This document shows, one piece after another, positions 52,442 to 60,508 of a stretch of 64,000 nt of DNA. The DNA is from an uncultured Paraprevotella sp. (GTDB lineage Bacteria; Bacteroidota; Bacteroidia; Bacteroidales; Bacteroidaceae). The DNA lies in NCBI GenBank assembly GCA_910586505.1, contig CAJUGV010000001.1, forward strand, positions 186,001-250,000. The letters run 5' to 3'. The notes under the pieces are model-generated. The model saw only the letters and a list, made by a program, of their open reading frames with translations, had not been told where the DNA came from and ran no database searches. Position numbers and translations under genes: made by a program. Position 1 is the first letter of the stretch; each line of letters begins with the position of its first letter.

Positions 52442-53359
52442 ATGGAATCATCCAAAAGGGAAAAGGCTATTTACAGAGTCACATGGACAGGCAGTTTTGT
52501 CAACTTCCTCCTGGTAGTGTTCAAACTCACGGCAGGCGTCTTTGGGCACAGCGCAGCCATGATTGCCGATGCAGTGCACTCCCTGTCGGATTTTGTAACG
52601 GATATCATCGTCATCGTCTTTACACGCATATCCAACAAACCCCAGGACAAGGGACATGACTACGGGCACGGCAAGTACGAAACACTGGCCACGGCCATCA
52701 TCGGAACGGTACTTTTTGCCGTAGGAGCGGGCATCTGCTGGAACGGACTGCTCGCCATCCGCTCCGTATGGCAGGGACATGTGCTACCGGTTCCGGGAGT
52801 TCTCGCCCTGTCGGGAGCCGTAGTCTCCGTTATCCTCAAGGAGATCACTTACCGCTATACCATTCATGTAGGCAGGCGGATCGACTCCGCCGTTGTCATC
52901 GCCAATGCCTGGCATCACCGCAGCGACGCCTTTTCGTCTATCGGAACCTTCATCGGCATCGGCGGAGCCATCACACTGGGTGAGAAATGGAGCGTGCTCG
53001 ACCCTATGGCTGCTATTATCGTAAGTTTCTTTATCATGAAAGTGTCCGTACAACTCCTCAAACCCTGTGTGGACGAACTGACCGAAAAATCACTGCCCGA
53101 CGACATCGAGACAGAAATCATGCGCATCGCAGAACATACACCGGGAGTTTCGGCCCTGCACAATCTGCGCACACGACGCATAGGCAATCACTACGCCATC
53201 GAGATGCACATCCGTATGAACGGACGGCTCACCCTCTACGAAGCACACTCCAAGGCATCGGCCATCGAACGGAAACTGAAAGAAAAATTCGGAATCGACA
53301 CGCATGTGGGCATACACGTGGAGCCTGTCAAGAATGCCGACGGCACCTATAGCGAATAA
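52442..53359 (+). CDS. Cation diffusion facilitator family transporter
   Basis: A 305-residue inner-membrane metal/proton antiporter. Six hydrophobic segments span about residues 12-210. The paired metal sites appear as DAVHSLSDFVTDIIV and NAWHHRSDAFSSIG, the HxxxD and HxxxD ligands of zinc/iron/manganese exporters. The C-terminal about 90 residues form the cytoplasmic ZT-dimer domain (VSALHNLRTRRIGNHYAIEM). It starts a short plus-strand group with the SDR gene 12 bases later. Which metal it exports cannot be told. Confidence 0.93.
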   Translation: MESSKREKAIYRVTWTGSFVNFLLVVFKLTAGVFGHSAAMIADAVHSLSDFVTDIIVIVFTRISNKPQDKGHDYGHGKYETLATAIIGTVLFAVGAGICWNGLLAIRSVWQGHVLPVPGVLALSGAVVSVILKEITYRYTIHVGRRIDSAVVIANAWHHRSDAFSSIGTFIGIGGAITLGEKWSVLDPMAAIIVSFFIMKVSVQLLKPCVDELTEKSLPDDIETEIMRIAEHTPGVSALHNLRTRRIGNHYAIEMHIRMNGRLTLYEAHSKASAIERKLKEKFGIDTHVGIHVEPVKNADGTYSE

Positions 53360-53371
53360 CATATAAAACAA

Positions 53372-54415
53372 ATGTCTATGAGAATATTAGTAACCGGAGC
53401 AAGCGGATTCATCGGCAGTTTCATCGTGGAAAGAGGACTGGCGGAAGGCCATCAGATGTGGGCCGGCATGCGTGCTTCAAGCAGCAGAACATACTTGCAA
53501 AACCCGCAGATTCATTTCACGGAACTCGATCTGGCACATCCCGAAGTACTACGCCCGCAACTGGCAGCCTGCAAAGCCGACTTCGGCGGATGGGACATCA
53601 TCGTACATGCCGCCGGCGCCACGAAATGCATACGCCGTGAGGATTTCTTCCGGACCAATACGGAAGGGACGCGCCATTTCATTGACATTCTGCGCGAACT
53701 GAACATGGTGCCCCGACGGTTTATTTTCATCAGTTCGCTCAGCGTCTTCGGCGCCATTCGCGAACACCCCACGCGGAAAGCCACACCCGACAATCCATGG
53801 ATTTACGCTCCCATCAAAAACGATGATACCCCGGCTCCCAACACCGCTTACGGAGAAAGCAAACTGGAGGCCGAACGTTATATCAAGTCGCTGAGTAACT
53901 TTCCCTATGTCATCCTGCGCCCCACCGGAGTGTACGGGCCTCGGGAAAAAGACTATTTCGTCATGGCACAAAGCATCAAGAAGCATGTGGATTTCAGTGT
54001 AGGCTATCATCCGCAGGAAATCACTTTCGTCTACGTGAAAGACCTCGTACAGGCCGTCTTTGCAGCCATGGTAAAAGACGTAGAGAGACGCGAGTTCTTC
54101 ATCAGCGACGGAAGTGTCTACCACAGCACGGCATTCAGCAACCTTATCCGCAAAGAACTGGGCCATCCTTTTCTGCTGCGCATCAAGGCACCGGTATGGT
54201 TCCTGCGCATCGTATGCCACGCAAACGGTTATATCGGTTCTCTCCGCGGATGCGCCACCACGCTCAACCGGGACAAATTCCACATTCTGCGTCAGCGCAA
54301 CTGGCAATGCGACATCACGCCGGCCGAGAAAGAACTGGATTACCGTCCGGAATACCCTTTGGAACGAGGAGTGAAAGAAACCATATCATGGTATAAGAAG
54401 GAGGGGTGGTTATGA
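53372..54415 (+). CDS. NAD-dependent epimerase/dehydratase (extended SDR)
   Basis: A 347-residue cytoplasmic SDR. MRILVTGASGFIGSFIVERG is the NAD(P)-binding glycine motif, HAAGATKCIRREDFFRTNTE follows, and AYGESKLEAERY carries the catalytic Tyr-x3-Lys. It may start at 53372 (MSMRIL) or two codons later. The family handles nucleotide sugars, sterol or isoprenoid-like substrates; the long C-terminal part (ATTLNRDKFHILRQRNWQCD) resembles 3-beta-HSD-type enzymes. Its stop overlaps the ATG of the PAP2 gene (ATGA), so the two are translationally coupled and probably act on the same lipid or glycolipid. Confidence 0.85.
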   Translation: MSMRILVTGASGFIGSFIVERGLAEGHQMWAGMRASSSRTYLQNPQIHFTELDLAHPEVLRPQLAACKADFGGWDIIVHAAGATKCIRREDFFRTNTEGTRHFIDILRELNMVPRRFIFISSLSVFGAIREHPTRKATPDNPWIYAPIKNDDTPAPNTAYGESKLEAERYIKSLSNFPYVILRPTGVYGPREKDYFVMAQSIKKHVDFSVGYHPQEITFVYVKDLVQAVFAAMVKDVERREFFISDGSVYHSTAFSNLIRKELGHPFLLRIKAPVWFLRIVCHANGYIGSLRGCATTLNRDKFHILRQRNWQCDITPAEKELDYRPEYPLERGVKETISWYKKEGWL

Positions 54416-55389
54416 AACATTATTCTCGGTTTGTTGTCGGTTTCGACAACAAACCGATGGGCCTATGGCCCATCGAGTGGCTGGCCATAGCCTACAATAT
54501 ACTTACGGTTCTCATCATGTGCATCCTCTGGCAGGACATGAATCATCCCTTGCGCATGCTGACCGAACGCCTGTGCATACTGACCGGCACGCTCCTGTTG
54601 TGGAGAGTCTGGCTCTTATGGCCACGCAGGCTCATGACCTTTGTACGGATCACGGCGCAAATGTCTCTTTTGAACTACTGGTATCCGGACACTTACGAGT
54701 TCAACCGCGTGTTACCCAATCTGGACCACATCTTCGCACAATGGGACGCCACGCTATTCGGCTGTCAGCCTTCCTTGGAATTCAGCCGGCACTTCCCGTG
54801 GTCGTGGTTCTCCGAAGCCGTCAATATGGGATACTTCTCCTATTATCCGATGATCATAGCTGTCATGGTATTCTTCTTTCTCTACCGCAACAGCCTATAT
54901 TTCAAAGCATCATTTGTCGTCATGTGTTCATTCTTCATCTTTTATCTGGTTTACATCCTGCTTCCCGTAGCCGGCCCGCAATTCTATTTTCAGGCCATTA
55001 CCCCGGAGAGTGCCGAAAGCGGCGTGTTTCCATCCTTAGGCACATATTTCAACCGCTGCACCGATATGCTTCCTGCTCCGGGACATACCGAAGGACTTTT
55101 CTTCCGTCTGGTGGAATGGGCACAAACTTCGGGCGAACGTCCCACTGCGGCATTCCCCTCCTCACACATCGGCATCACACTCATCCTGCTCTATCTCGTA
55201 CAACCGCAAAGCAGGCGTCTTTTCTTCGTCATGCTGCCCTTTGCCGTCCTTCTCACACTGGCCACCGTCTATATCCAGGCACACTATCTGGTGGACGCCA
55301 TTGCCGGTGTGCTGACCTCATGGCCCGTATTTCGCCTGAGTGAATGGATATATGAAAAGGCTTTCCGTGAAGACGTGCCGGGAAGATGA
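54412..55389 (+). CDS. PAP2-family membrane phosphatase or lipid transferase
   Basis: A 325-residue inner-membrane protein with about six hydrophobic segments. PTAAFPSSHIGITLILLY holds the PSSH motif and YIQAHYLVDAIAGVL the last His/Asp pair of the PAP2 superfamily. YFSYYPMIIAVMVFFFLY and AGPQFYFQAI fit the group related to inositol-phosphorylceramide synthases (PAP2_3), which Bacteroides use in sphingolipid making, but a plain phosphatase is equally possible. An ideal AAGGAGG lies seven bases before the ATG at 54412, which fixes the start. It is coupled to the upstream SDR gene. Confidence 0.82.
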   Translation: MKHYSRFVVGFDNKPMGLWPIEWLAIAYNILTVLIMCILWQDMNHPLRMLTERLCILTGTLLLWRVWLLWPRRLMTFVRITAQMSLLNYWYPDTYEFNRVLPNLDHIFAQWDATLFGCQPSLEFSRHFPWSWFSEAVNMGYFSYYPMIIAVMVFFFLYRNSLYFKASFVVMCSFFIFYLVYILLPVAGPQFYFQAITPESAESGVFPSLGTYFNRCTDMLPAPGHTEGLFFRLVEWAQTSGERPTAAFPSSHIGITLILLYLVQPQSRRLFFVMLPFAVLLTLATVYIQAHYLVDAIAGVLTSWPVFRLSEWIYEKAFREDVPGR

Positions 55390-55491
55390 AGTATCAGATT
55401 ATCATACATCTGACACACAATACATTACACACGAGATGCAGTACGCAAAATTTTAATCCGCACAAAAATATATTTTCAAGAGGAACAAAAT

Positions 55492-55537
55492 AAAAAGTCT
55501 TCCGCAAGAAAATTTTCTTTCTTGCGGAAGACTTTTT
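55492..55537. terminator. Bidirectional terminator
   Basis: A perfect 20-bp stem (55492-55511 with 55518-55537) with a six-base loop, A-rich on the left and T-rich on the right, separates the convergent PAP2 and dihydrouridine synthase genes. Confidence 0.92.
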
Positions 55538-55552
55538 CCGTTATACAAGGTT

Positions 55553-56578
55553 TCAATCCGTAACCTTCCTCACAGCCTCACGCGCCCGTTCGAGAATCGC
55601 GAAGAGTTCATCTACCGTCTCCGCACGCAACATGGCGATGCGAATGTCGCGAAAATCGGGAATGCCCTTGAACACAGGAGATGCGGCCAGATGGCGACGG
55701 CTGTGCAGAATGCCACGATATTCGTCGATGCGGCGCACGCTGGTAAGAACTTGTTCCTTGAGCACATCTATTTTCCAGTCCGTACTCATCACAGAATAAT
55801 CACTTCTTACGGCCTCTCCGGACATATCCGGCCTGCCGGGACGTAATTCGTCCATAATTTCCTTGAAAATCCAAGGCCGTCCGAATGTGGCGCGCCCCAC
55901 CATCACGGCATCCACTCCGTAGCGGTCGAAGCACTCCCGCGCCTGCTGCGGCGACCTGATATCTCCGTTACCGATAATAGGAATGGTCATACGCGGATTA
56001 TTCTTCACCTCACCGATAAGTGTCCAATCCGCATCTCCGGTATACATCTGAGCACGGGTACGCCCATGAATGGTAAGGGCACGGATACCGCAATCCTGAA
56101 GGCGTTCGGCCAGATCCACGATCACCTTGCTGTGCTCATCCCACCCAAGACGGGTCTTTACCGTAACGGGAATATCCACGGCATCCACCACGGCGCGCGT
56201 GATGTCGAGCATCTTCGGAATATTCTGCAACATGCCCGCTCCGGCTCCCTTGCCGGCTACCCGCTTCACAGGACAACCGAAATTAAGATCAAGCACATCA
56301 GGATGAGCGCGCTCTACCACAATACGGGCCGCTTCCGACACCGGTCCCGGTTCCTTTCCATAAATCTGGACGGCTACGGGGCGTTCATCATCACACACCG
56401 CCAGCTTCTCCAGACTACGGTTCACCATACGCACCAGCGCATCGGCCGCCACAAACTCTGAATAAACCATGGCCGCACCGAAACGTTTGCACAGCAGACG
56501 AAAACCTATGTCCGTCACGTCTTCCATCGGAGCCAGAAACACAGGATAAGGCCCGAACTCCACATTTCCTATCTTCAT
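55553..56578 (-). CDS. dusB: tRNA-dihydrouridine synthase (DusB type)
   Basis: A 341-residue FMN enzyme that reduces uridine in tRNA. LAPMEDVTDIGFRLLCKRFG is the FMN barrel start, DVLDLNFGCPVKRVAGKGAG contains the catalytic Cys, and TIHGRTRAQMYTGDADW and IIGNGDIRSPQQA follow. The ATG at 56578 gives MKIGNVEFGPYPVFLAPME; an earlier in-frame start would overlap a TATCTTTG -7 element. It diverges from a U32-family gene, itself likely an RNA-hydroxylation factor. Confidence 0.9.
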   Translation of the reverse strand: MKIGNVEFGPYPVFLAPMEDVTDIGFRLLCKRFGAAMVYSEFVAADALVRMVNRSLEKLAVCDDERPVAVQIYGKEPGPVSEAARIVVERAHPDVLDLNFGCPVKRVAGKGAGAGMLQNIPKMLDITRAVVDAVDIPVTVKTRLGWDEHSKVIVDLAERLQDCGIRALTIHGRTRAQMYTGDADWTLIGEVKNNPRMTIPIIGNGDIRSPQQARECFDRYGVDAVMVGRATFGRPWIFKEIMDELRPGRPDMSGEAVRSDYSVMSTDWKIDVLKEQVLTSVRRIDEYRGILHSRRHLAASPVFKGIPDFRDIRIAMLRAETVDELFAILERAREAVRKVTD

Positions 56579-56583
56579 GAGTG

Positions 56584-56591
56584 CAAAGATA
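56584..56591 (-). promoter_or_regulatory. -7 element immediately before the dihydrouridine synthase gene
   Basis: TATCTTTG on the minus strand ends five bases before the ATG at 56578, implying a leaderless or nearly leaderless mRNA if it is the active promoter. Confidence 0.45.
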
Positions 56592-56637
56592 AGGCAAGTT
56601 TTCCCCTGCGCCGACATGATTCTACGCTTTTTTTGCG

Positions 56638-56645
56638 TAATTTTG
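56638..56645 (+). promoter_or_regulatory. -7 element of the U32-family gene promoter
   Basis: TAATTTTG matches the consensus, 38 bases before the ATG at 56684. It lies back to back with the dihydrouridine synthase promoter in a 105-base gap. Confidence 0.5.
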
Positions 56646-56683
56646 CAGCCGTCAGTAACTTTCGTTCTTTTTCAAGAATAATT

Positions 56684-57949
56684 ATGAACCAAACGACCAT
56701 ACCACACGGAGATTTCGAAATAATGGCCCCCGTGGGCTCGCGCGAATCGCTGGCCGCAGCTCTCAAGGCCGGCGTGGACTCCATCTATTTCGGCATTGAA
56801 AACCTGAATATGCGGGCACACTCCGCCAGTGTCTTCACCATCAACGACCTGAAGGAAATCGCAGAGACCTGCGCCGCACACGGTGTCAGGAGCTATCTCA
56901 CCGTCAACACCATCATCTACGGCGAGGACCTGCCCCTGATGCGCACCATCATCAATGCCGCGAAAGAAGCTTCCATCTCGGCCGTCATCGCTTCCGATGT
57001 GGCGGTGATGATGTACTGCCGCGAAGTGGGTCAGGAAGTCCATCTATCCACCCAACTCAACATAAGCAACATCGAGGCCCTGAAGTTCTACGCCCGGTTT
57101 GCCGACGTAGTGGTGCTGGCACGCGAGCTGAACATGACACAGGTGGCTGAGATTCACCGGCAAATAGAAGAACAGCACATCTGCGGCCCCAACGGGCAAC
57201 TGATACGCATAGAAATGTTCTGCCACGGCGCGCTCTGCATGGCGGTGAGCGGAAAATGCTACCTGAGTCTGGACAACACCGGACGGTCGGCCAATAGGGG
57301 AGCATGCATGCAGATATGCCGGCGAAGCTATGTGGTGACCGACAAGGAAACCGGTATGGAACTGGAGATCGACAACAAATACATCATGAGCCCCAAAGAC
57401 CTGAAAACCATACGCTTCATCGACCGGATGATGAAAGCCGGCGTGCGGGTGTTCAAGATAGAAGGACGGGCACGCGGCCCCGAATATGTAGCCACCGTAG
57501 CCGCCTGCTACCGCGAGGCCATCGCAAGCGTGCTCGACGGAACGTTTACGGAAGACAAAAAGAACGAATGGGACAAGCGGTTGGCGCGCGTGTTCAACCG
57601 GGGATTCTGGGACGGATACTATCAAGGGCAGACGCTCGGCGAATGGACAAACAACTACGGTTCGGCAGCCACGGAAAAGAAAGTGTATGTGGGCAAGGCC
57701 ATCAAATATTTCTCCGGACTCGGCGTCGGGGAATTCCAGATAGAGGCCGCCGACATGAAAGTGGGCGACCGCCTGCTTATTACCGGTCCTACGACAGGAG
57801 CGCTGTTCATGGACCTGGAAGAGGTGCGCTACGACCTGAAACCGGTGGAATGCGTGCGAAAAGGCATGCGCGTGTCCTTCAAAGTTCCGGAAAAAGTTCG
57901 ACCGAGCGACAAACTCTATAAGCTGGTAAAAAACCATCCTGAAGACTGA
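56684..57949 (+). CDS. U32-family protein (TrhP/RlhA-type RNA hydroxylation factor)
   Basis: A 421-residue protein of peptidase family U32. IMAPVGSRESLAAALKAGVD and YFGIENLNMR open the barrel. RIEMFCHGALCMAVSGKCYL is the U32 signature with its cysteines, and RRSYVV with a further Cys in GACMQICRR may complete a prosthetic-group site. Once called collagenases, several members are now known as RNA hydroxylation enzymes (TrhP for tRNA uridine-34, RlhA for 23S rRNA). Sharing a promoter region with a tRNA dihydrouridine synthase fits that role. Which RNA it acts on cannot be settled here. Confidence 0.87.
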   Translation: MNQTTIPHGDFEIMAPVGSRESLAAALKAGVDSIYFGIENLNMRAHSASVFTINDLKEIAETCAAHGVRSYLTVNTIIYGEDLPLMRTIINAAKEASISAVIASDVAVMMYCREVGQEVHLSTQLNISNIEALKFYARFADVVVLARELNMTQVAEIHRQIEEQHICGPNGQLIRIEMFCHGALCMAVSGKCYLSLDNTGRSANRGACMQICRRSYVVTDKETGMELEIDNKYIMSPKDLKTIRFIDRMMKAGVRVFKIEGRARGPEYVATVAACYREAIASVLDGTFTEDKKNEWDKRLARVFNRGFWDGYYQGQTLGEWTNNYGSAATEKKVYVGKAIKYFSGLGVGEFQIEAADMKVGDRLLITGPTTGALFMDLEEVRYDLKPVECVRKGMRVSFKVPEKVRPSDKLYKLVKNHPED

Positions 57950-57989
57950 GCAACCGCAAGAAAAGGAAATATCAATACATTCCGCAAAT

Positions 57990-58026
57990 AATCAGGCTTT
58001 TTTTTTGAAAGGAAGCCTGATTTTTT
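57990..58026 (+). terminator. Terminator after the U32-family gene
   Basis: AATCAGGCTT at 57990-57999 pairs with AAGCCTGATT at 58013-58022, followed by a run of T that leads straight into the -7 element of cysE. Confidence 0.85.
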
Positions 58027-58034
58027 TAACTTTG
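58027..58034 (+). promoter_or_regulatory. -7 element of the cysE promoter
   Basis: TAACTTTG directly follows the terminator T-run and lies 30 bases before the ATG at 58065. Confidence 0.5.
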
Positions 58035-58064
58035 CACGGATAAAATCATAGACATTAAATATTA

Positions 58065-58961
58065 ATGAGTCTGCCGAACTTCACCCACCTTTTGGCACAA
58101 ACCGTCACGGAATTGTCTGACGACTCTTCGCTGAAAGGCTTGTTTCATGAACATCAGGACGAAGCCCCCCCTCCTTCGGGAAAAGTACTGCACGAAATCA
58201 TAGAATTGTGTCGTGCCATCCTTTTCCCCGGATTTTACGGAAAATCCGCCGTAAACCACCATACCATCACCTACCATATCGGAGTGAGCATCGAACGTCT
58301 GTACATCCTGCTTTCCGAACAGATCCGGGCCGGCTTATGCTTTGATGCGCAAAATAATAAGAACGGCAGCAACGATTCCACAAAAGAAAACGCAGCTGCA
58401 CTGGCCCAGCAGTTTATCAACCGCCTGCCGGCACTACGCCGGATACTGGCTACTGACGTAGAGGCCGCTTACAACGGCGACCCCGCAGCCGAATCCTATG
58501 GAGAAATCATCAGTTGTTATCCTATCATCAAAGCACTGAGCAACTACCGCATAGCACACGAACTGCTCACACTGGGCGTACCGCTCATTCCACGCATCAT
58601 CACGGAAATGGCACACTCCGAAACCGGCATCGACATCCACCCTGCCGCACGCATAGGACATCACTTCACGATAGACCACGGCACGGGAGTGGTGATAGGA
58701 GCCACCTGTATCATAGGCAACCACGTAAAACTCTATCAAGGCGTAACGCTCGGAGCCAAAAGTTTCCCTCTTGACGAAAACGGACATCCCATCAAAGGGA
58801 TTGCCCGTCATCCTATATTGGAAGATGACGTGATAGTCTACTCCAACGCCACCATCCTGGGACGTATCACCATAGGACGGGGTGCTACCGTGGGCGGAAA
58901 CATCTGGGTGACGGAAGACGTGCCTGCCGGAGCCAGGCTTATCCAGAAAAAATACAAATAA
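58065..58961 (+). CDS. cysE: Serine O-acetyltransferase
   Basis: A 298-residue enzyme that makes O-acetylserine, the carbon skeleton for cysteine. The N-terminal 140 residues are helical, as in the longer EpsC/CysE forms. From about 175 the left-handed beta-helix appears with IDIHPAARIGHHFTIDHGTG, VVIGATCIIGNHVKLYQGVT and IHPILEDDVIVYSNATILGR-like hexapeptide repeats, closing with GGNIWVTEDVPAGARL. The catalytic His lies in IDHGTGVV. It begins a run that continues with the THUMP methyltransferase gene 41 bases later. Confidence 0.94.
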   Translation: MSLPNFTHLLAQTVTELSDDSSLKGLFHEHQDEAPPPSGKVLHEIIELCRAILFPGFYGKSAVNHHTITYHIGVSIERLYILLSEQIRAGLCFDAQNNKNGSNDSTKENAAALAQQFINRLPALRRILATDVEAAYNGDPAAESYGEIISCYPIIKALSNYRIAHELLTLGVPLIPRIITEMAHSETGIDIHPAARIGHHFTIDHGTGVVIGATCIIGNHVKLYQGVTLGAKSFPLDENGHPIKGIARHPILEDDVIVYSNATILGRITIGRGATVGGNIWVTEDVPAGARLIQKKYK

Positions 58962-59002
58962 AACCAAATAGCAAACAAGCATCCATCGAACAAATTTACA
59001 CA

Positions 59003-60508
59003 ATGGAAACTGAATTTGAACTCATCGCCAAAACATTCCAGGGACTGGAAAATGTACTGGCCAAAGAGCTGACCGACTTAGGGGCCGACAACATCCAAAT
59101 CGGACGCAGAATGGTATCTTTCACCGGAAACAAGGAACTGATGTACAGGGCCAACTTCTCCCTGCGCACGGCCATTCGCATCCTCAAACCCATCAAGCAC
59201 TTCAAGGCCGAATCCGCCGATCAGGTATATAATGCCGTCAAGGCCATAGAATGGAACCAGTATCTGGACAACGACACCAGCTTTGCCGTCGATTCGGTCA
59301 TCTTCTCCAAAGAATTCCGTCACAGCAAGTTCGTGGCCTACAAGGTAAAAGATGCTATCGTGGACTACTTCCGCGAGAAAACGGGATCGCGTCCCAACAT
59401 CAGCATCACGAATCCCGACCTTCAACTGAACATACACATCGCCGAGAACGAATGTACACTGTCACTCGACAGCTCGGGCGAGTCGCTGCACCGCCGCGGC
59501 TACCGGCAGGAAGCCGTAGAAGCACCGCTCAATGAGGTGTTGGCCGCCGGTATGATTCTCATGACCGGATGGGACGGCGAATGCGACCTCATAGACCCCA
59601 TGTGCGGTTCGGGAACCATAGCCATCGAAGCGGCCCTCATCGCACGGCACATCGCTCCGGGCGTGTTCCGCAAGGAATATGCTTTCGAGAAGTGGCAGGA
59701 TTTCGACAAGGAACTGTTCGACCGGATCTACAACGACGACTCGCAGGAACGTGAGTTTACACATAAGATCTACGGATATGACATCAACCGGAATGCCGTG
59801 GACATCGCCATCCGTAATGTCAAGGCTGCCGGACTGAGCAAGGAGATAGAAGTTGCGCAGCAGGACTTTCACCAGTTCACGCAACCGGCGGAAAAGAGCA
59901 TCATCATCACCAATCCGCCTTATGGAGAACGCATCTCCACACCCGATTTGCTGGGACTGTACCGCACCATCGGCGAGCGGCTGAAACACCAGTTCCTCGA
60001 CAACGACGCATGGGTACTGAGCTACCGCGAGGAATGTTTCGACCAGATAGGACTGAAACCGTCTATCAAGATACCGCTGTTCAACGGCTCGCTGGAATGC
60101 GAATTCCGCAGATACCAGATATTCAGCGGAAAGTACAAGGAAATCCGTGCCGAAGGGGTGGAGATTAAAACGGATGAAGAACGTCGCCAGATGGCGGAGA
60201 AACGCCGCTTCAAGATGCACCGCGAGTTCAAAAAGGCCATCGACGAGGATGACGAAAACGACTTCTCACCCAGAAGACGGGAATACGGACACCGCGACAG
60301 CCGCCCGCGGGGAGAACGGTCGTTCGACAGAGGAGGACGCGAGAACAAAGAGAAATGGGGCAACCATGACAGACGTCCGTACAAACGCGAAGAACGGTCG
60401 TTCGAACGCAGCGAACGCCGGTTCGACAGAAGAGAACGTCCTTTCGACAAAGGAGGACGGGATTTCGGTAGAAACCGCAAAAACAACCGTTATAATGAAG
60501 AAGATTAG
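59003..60508 (+). CDS. THUMP-domain RNA methyltransferase with Arg-rich tail
   Basis: A 501-residue SAM-dependent methyltransferase of the RlmL/Trm-G10 type. Residues about 1-150 hold the ferredoxin-like and THUMP RNA-binding domain, and about 160-380 the Rossmann domain with IDPMCGSGTIAIEAALIARH (SAM site) and IIITNPPYGERIST (catalytic NPPY for guanine-N2). The last 80 residues are unlike the enzyme family and are full of Arg, Asp, Phe and Gly (GERSFDRGGRE, EERSFERSERRFDRRERPFD), a disordered RGG-like tail that may grip RNA. 23S rRNA m2G is the most likely product. Its stop overlaps the next start by 14 bases. Confidence 0.9.
   Translation: METEFELIAKTFQGLENVLAKELTDLGADNIQIGRRMVSFTGNKELMYRANFSLRTAIRILKPIKHFKAESADQVYNAVKAIEWNQYLDNDTSFAVDSVIFSKEFRHSKFVAYKVKDAIVDYFREKTGSRPNISITNPDLQLNIHIAENECTLSLDSSGESLHRRGYRQEAVEAPLNEVLAAGMILMTGWDGECDLIDPMCGSGTIAIEAALIARHIAPGVFRKEYAFEKWQDFDKELFDRIYNDDSQEREFTHKIYGYDINRNAVDIAIRNVKAAGLSKEIEVAQQDFHQFTQPAEKSIIITNPPYGERISTPDLLGLYRTIGERLKHQFLDNDAWVLSYREECFDQIGLKPSIKIPLFNGSLECEFRRYQIFSGKYKEIRAEGVEIKTDEERRQMAEKRRFKMHREFKKAIDEDDENDFSPRRREYGHRDSRPRGERSFDRGGRENKEKWGNHDRRPYKREERSFERSERRFDRRERPFDKGGRDFGRNRKNNRYNEED

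Noticed and set aside
60147..60494. Possible N-terminal extension fusing the DPP IV-like peptidase to Arg-rich sequence
   Set aside because: The frame overlaps the methyltransferase gene, and only the ATG at 60495 gives a proper signal peptide.
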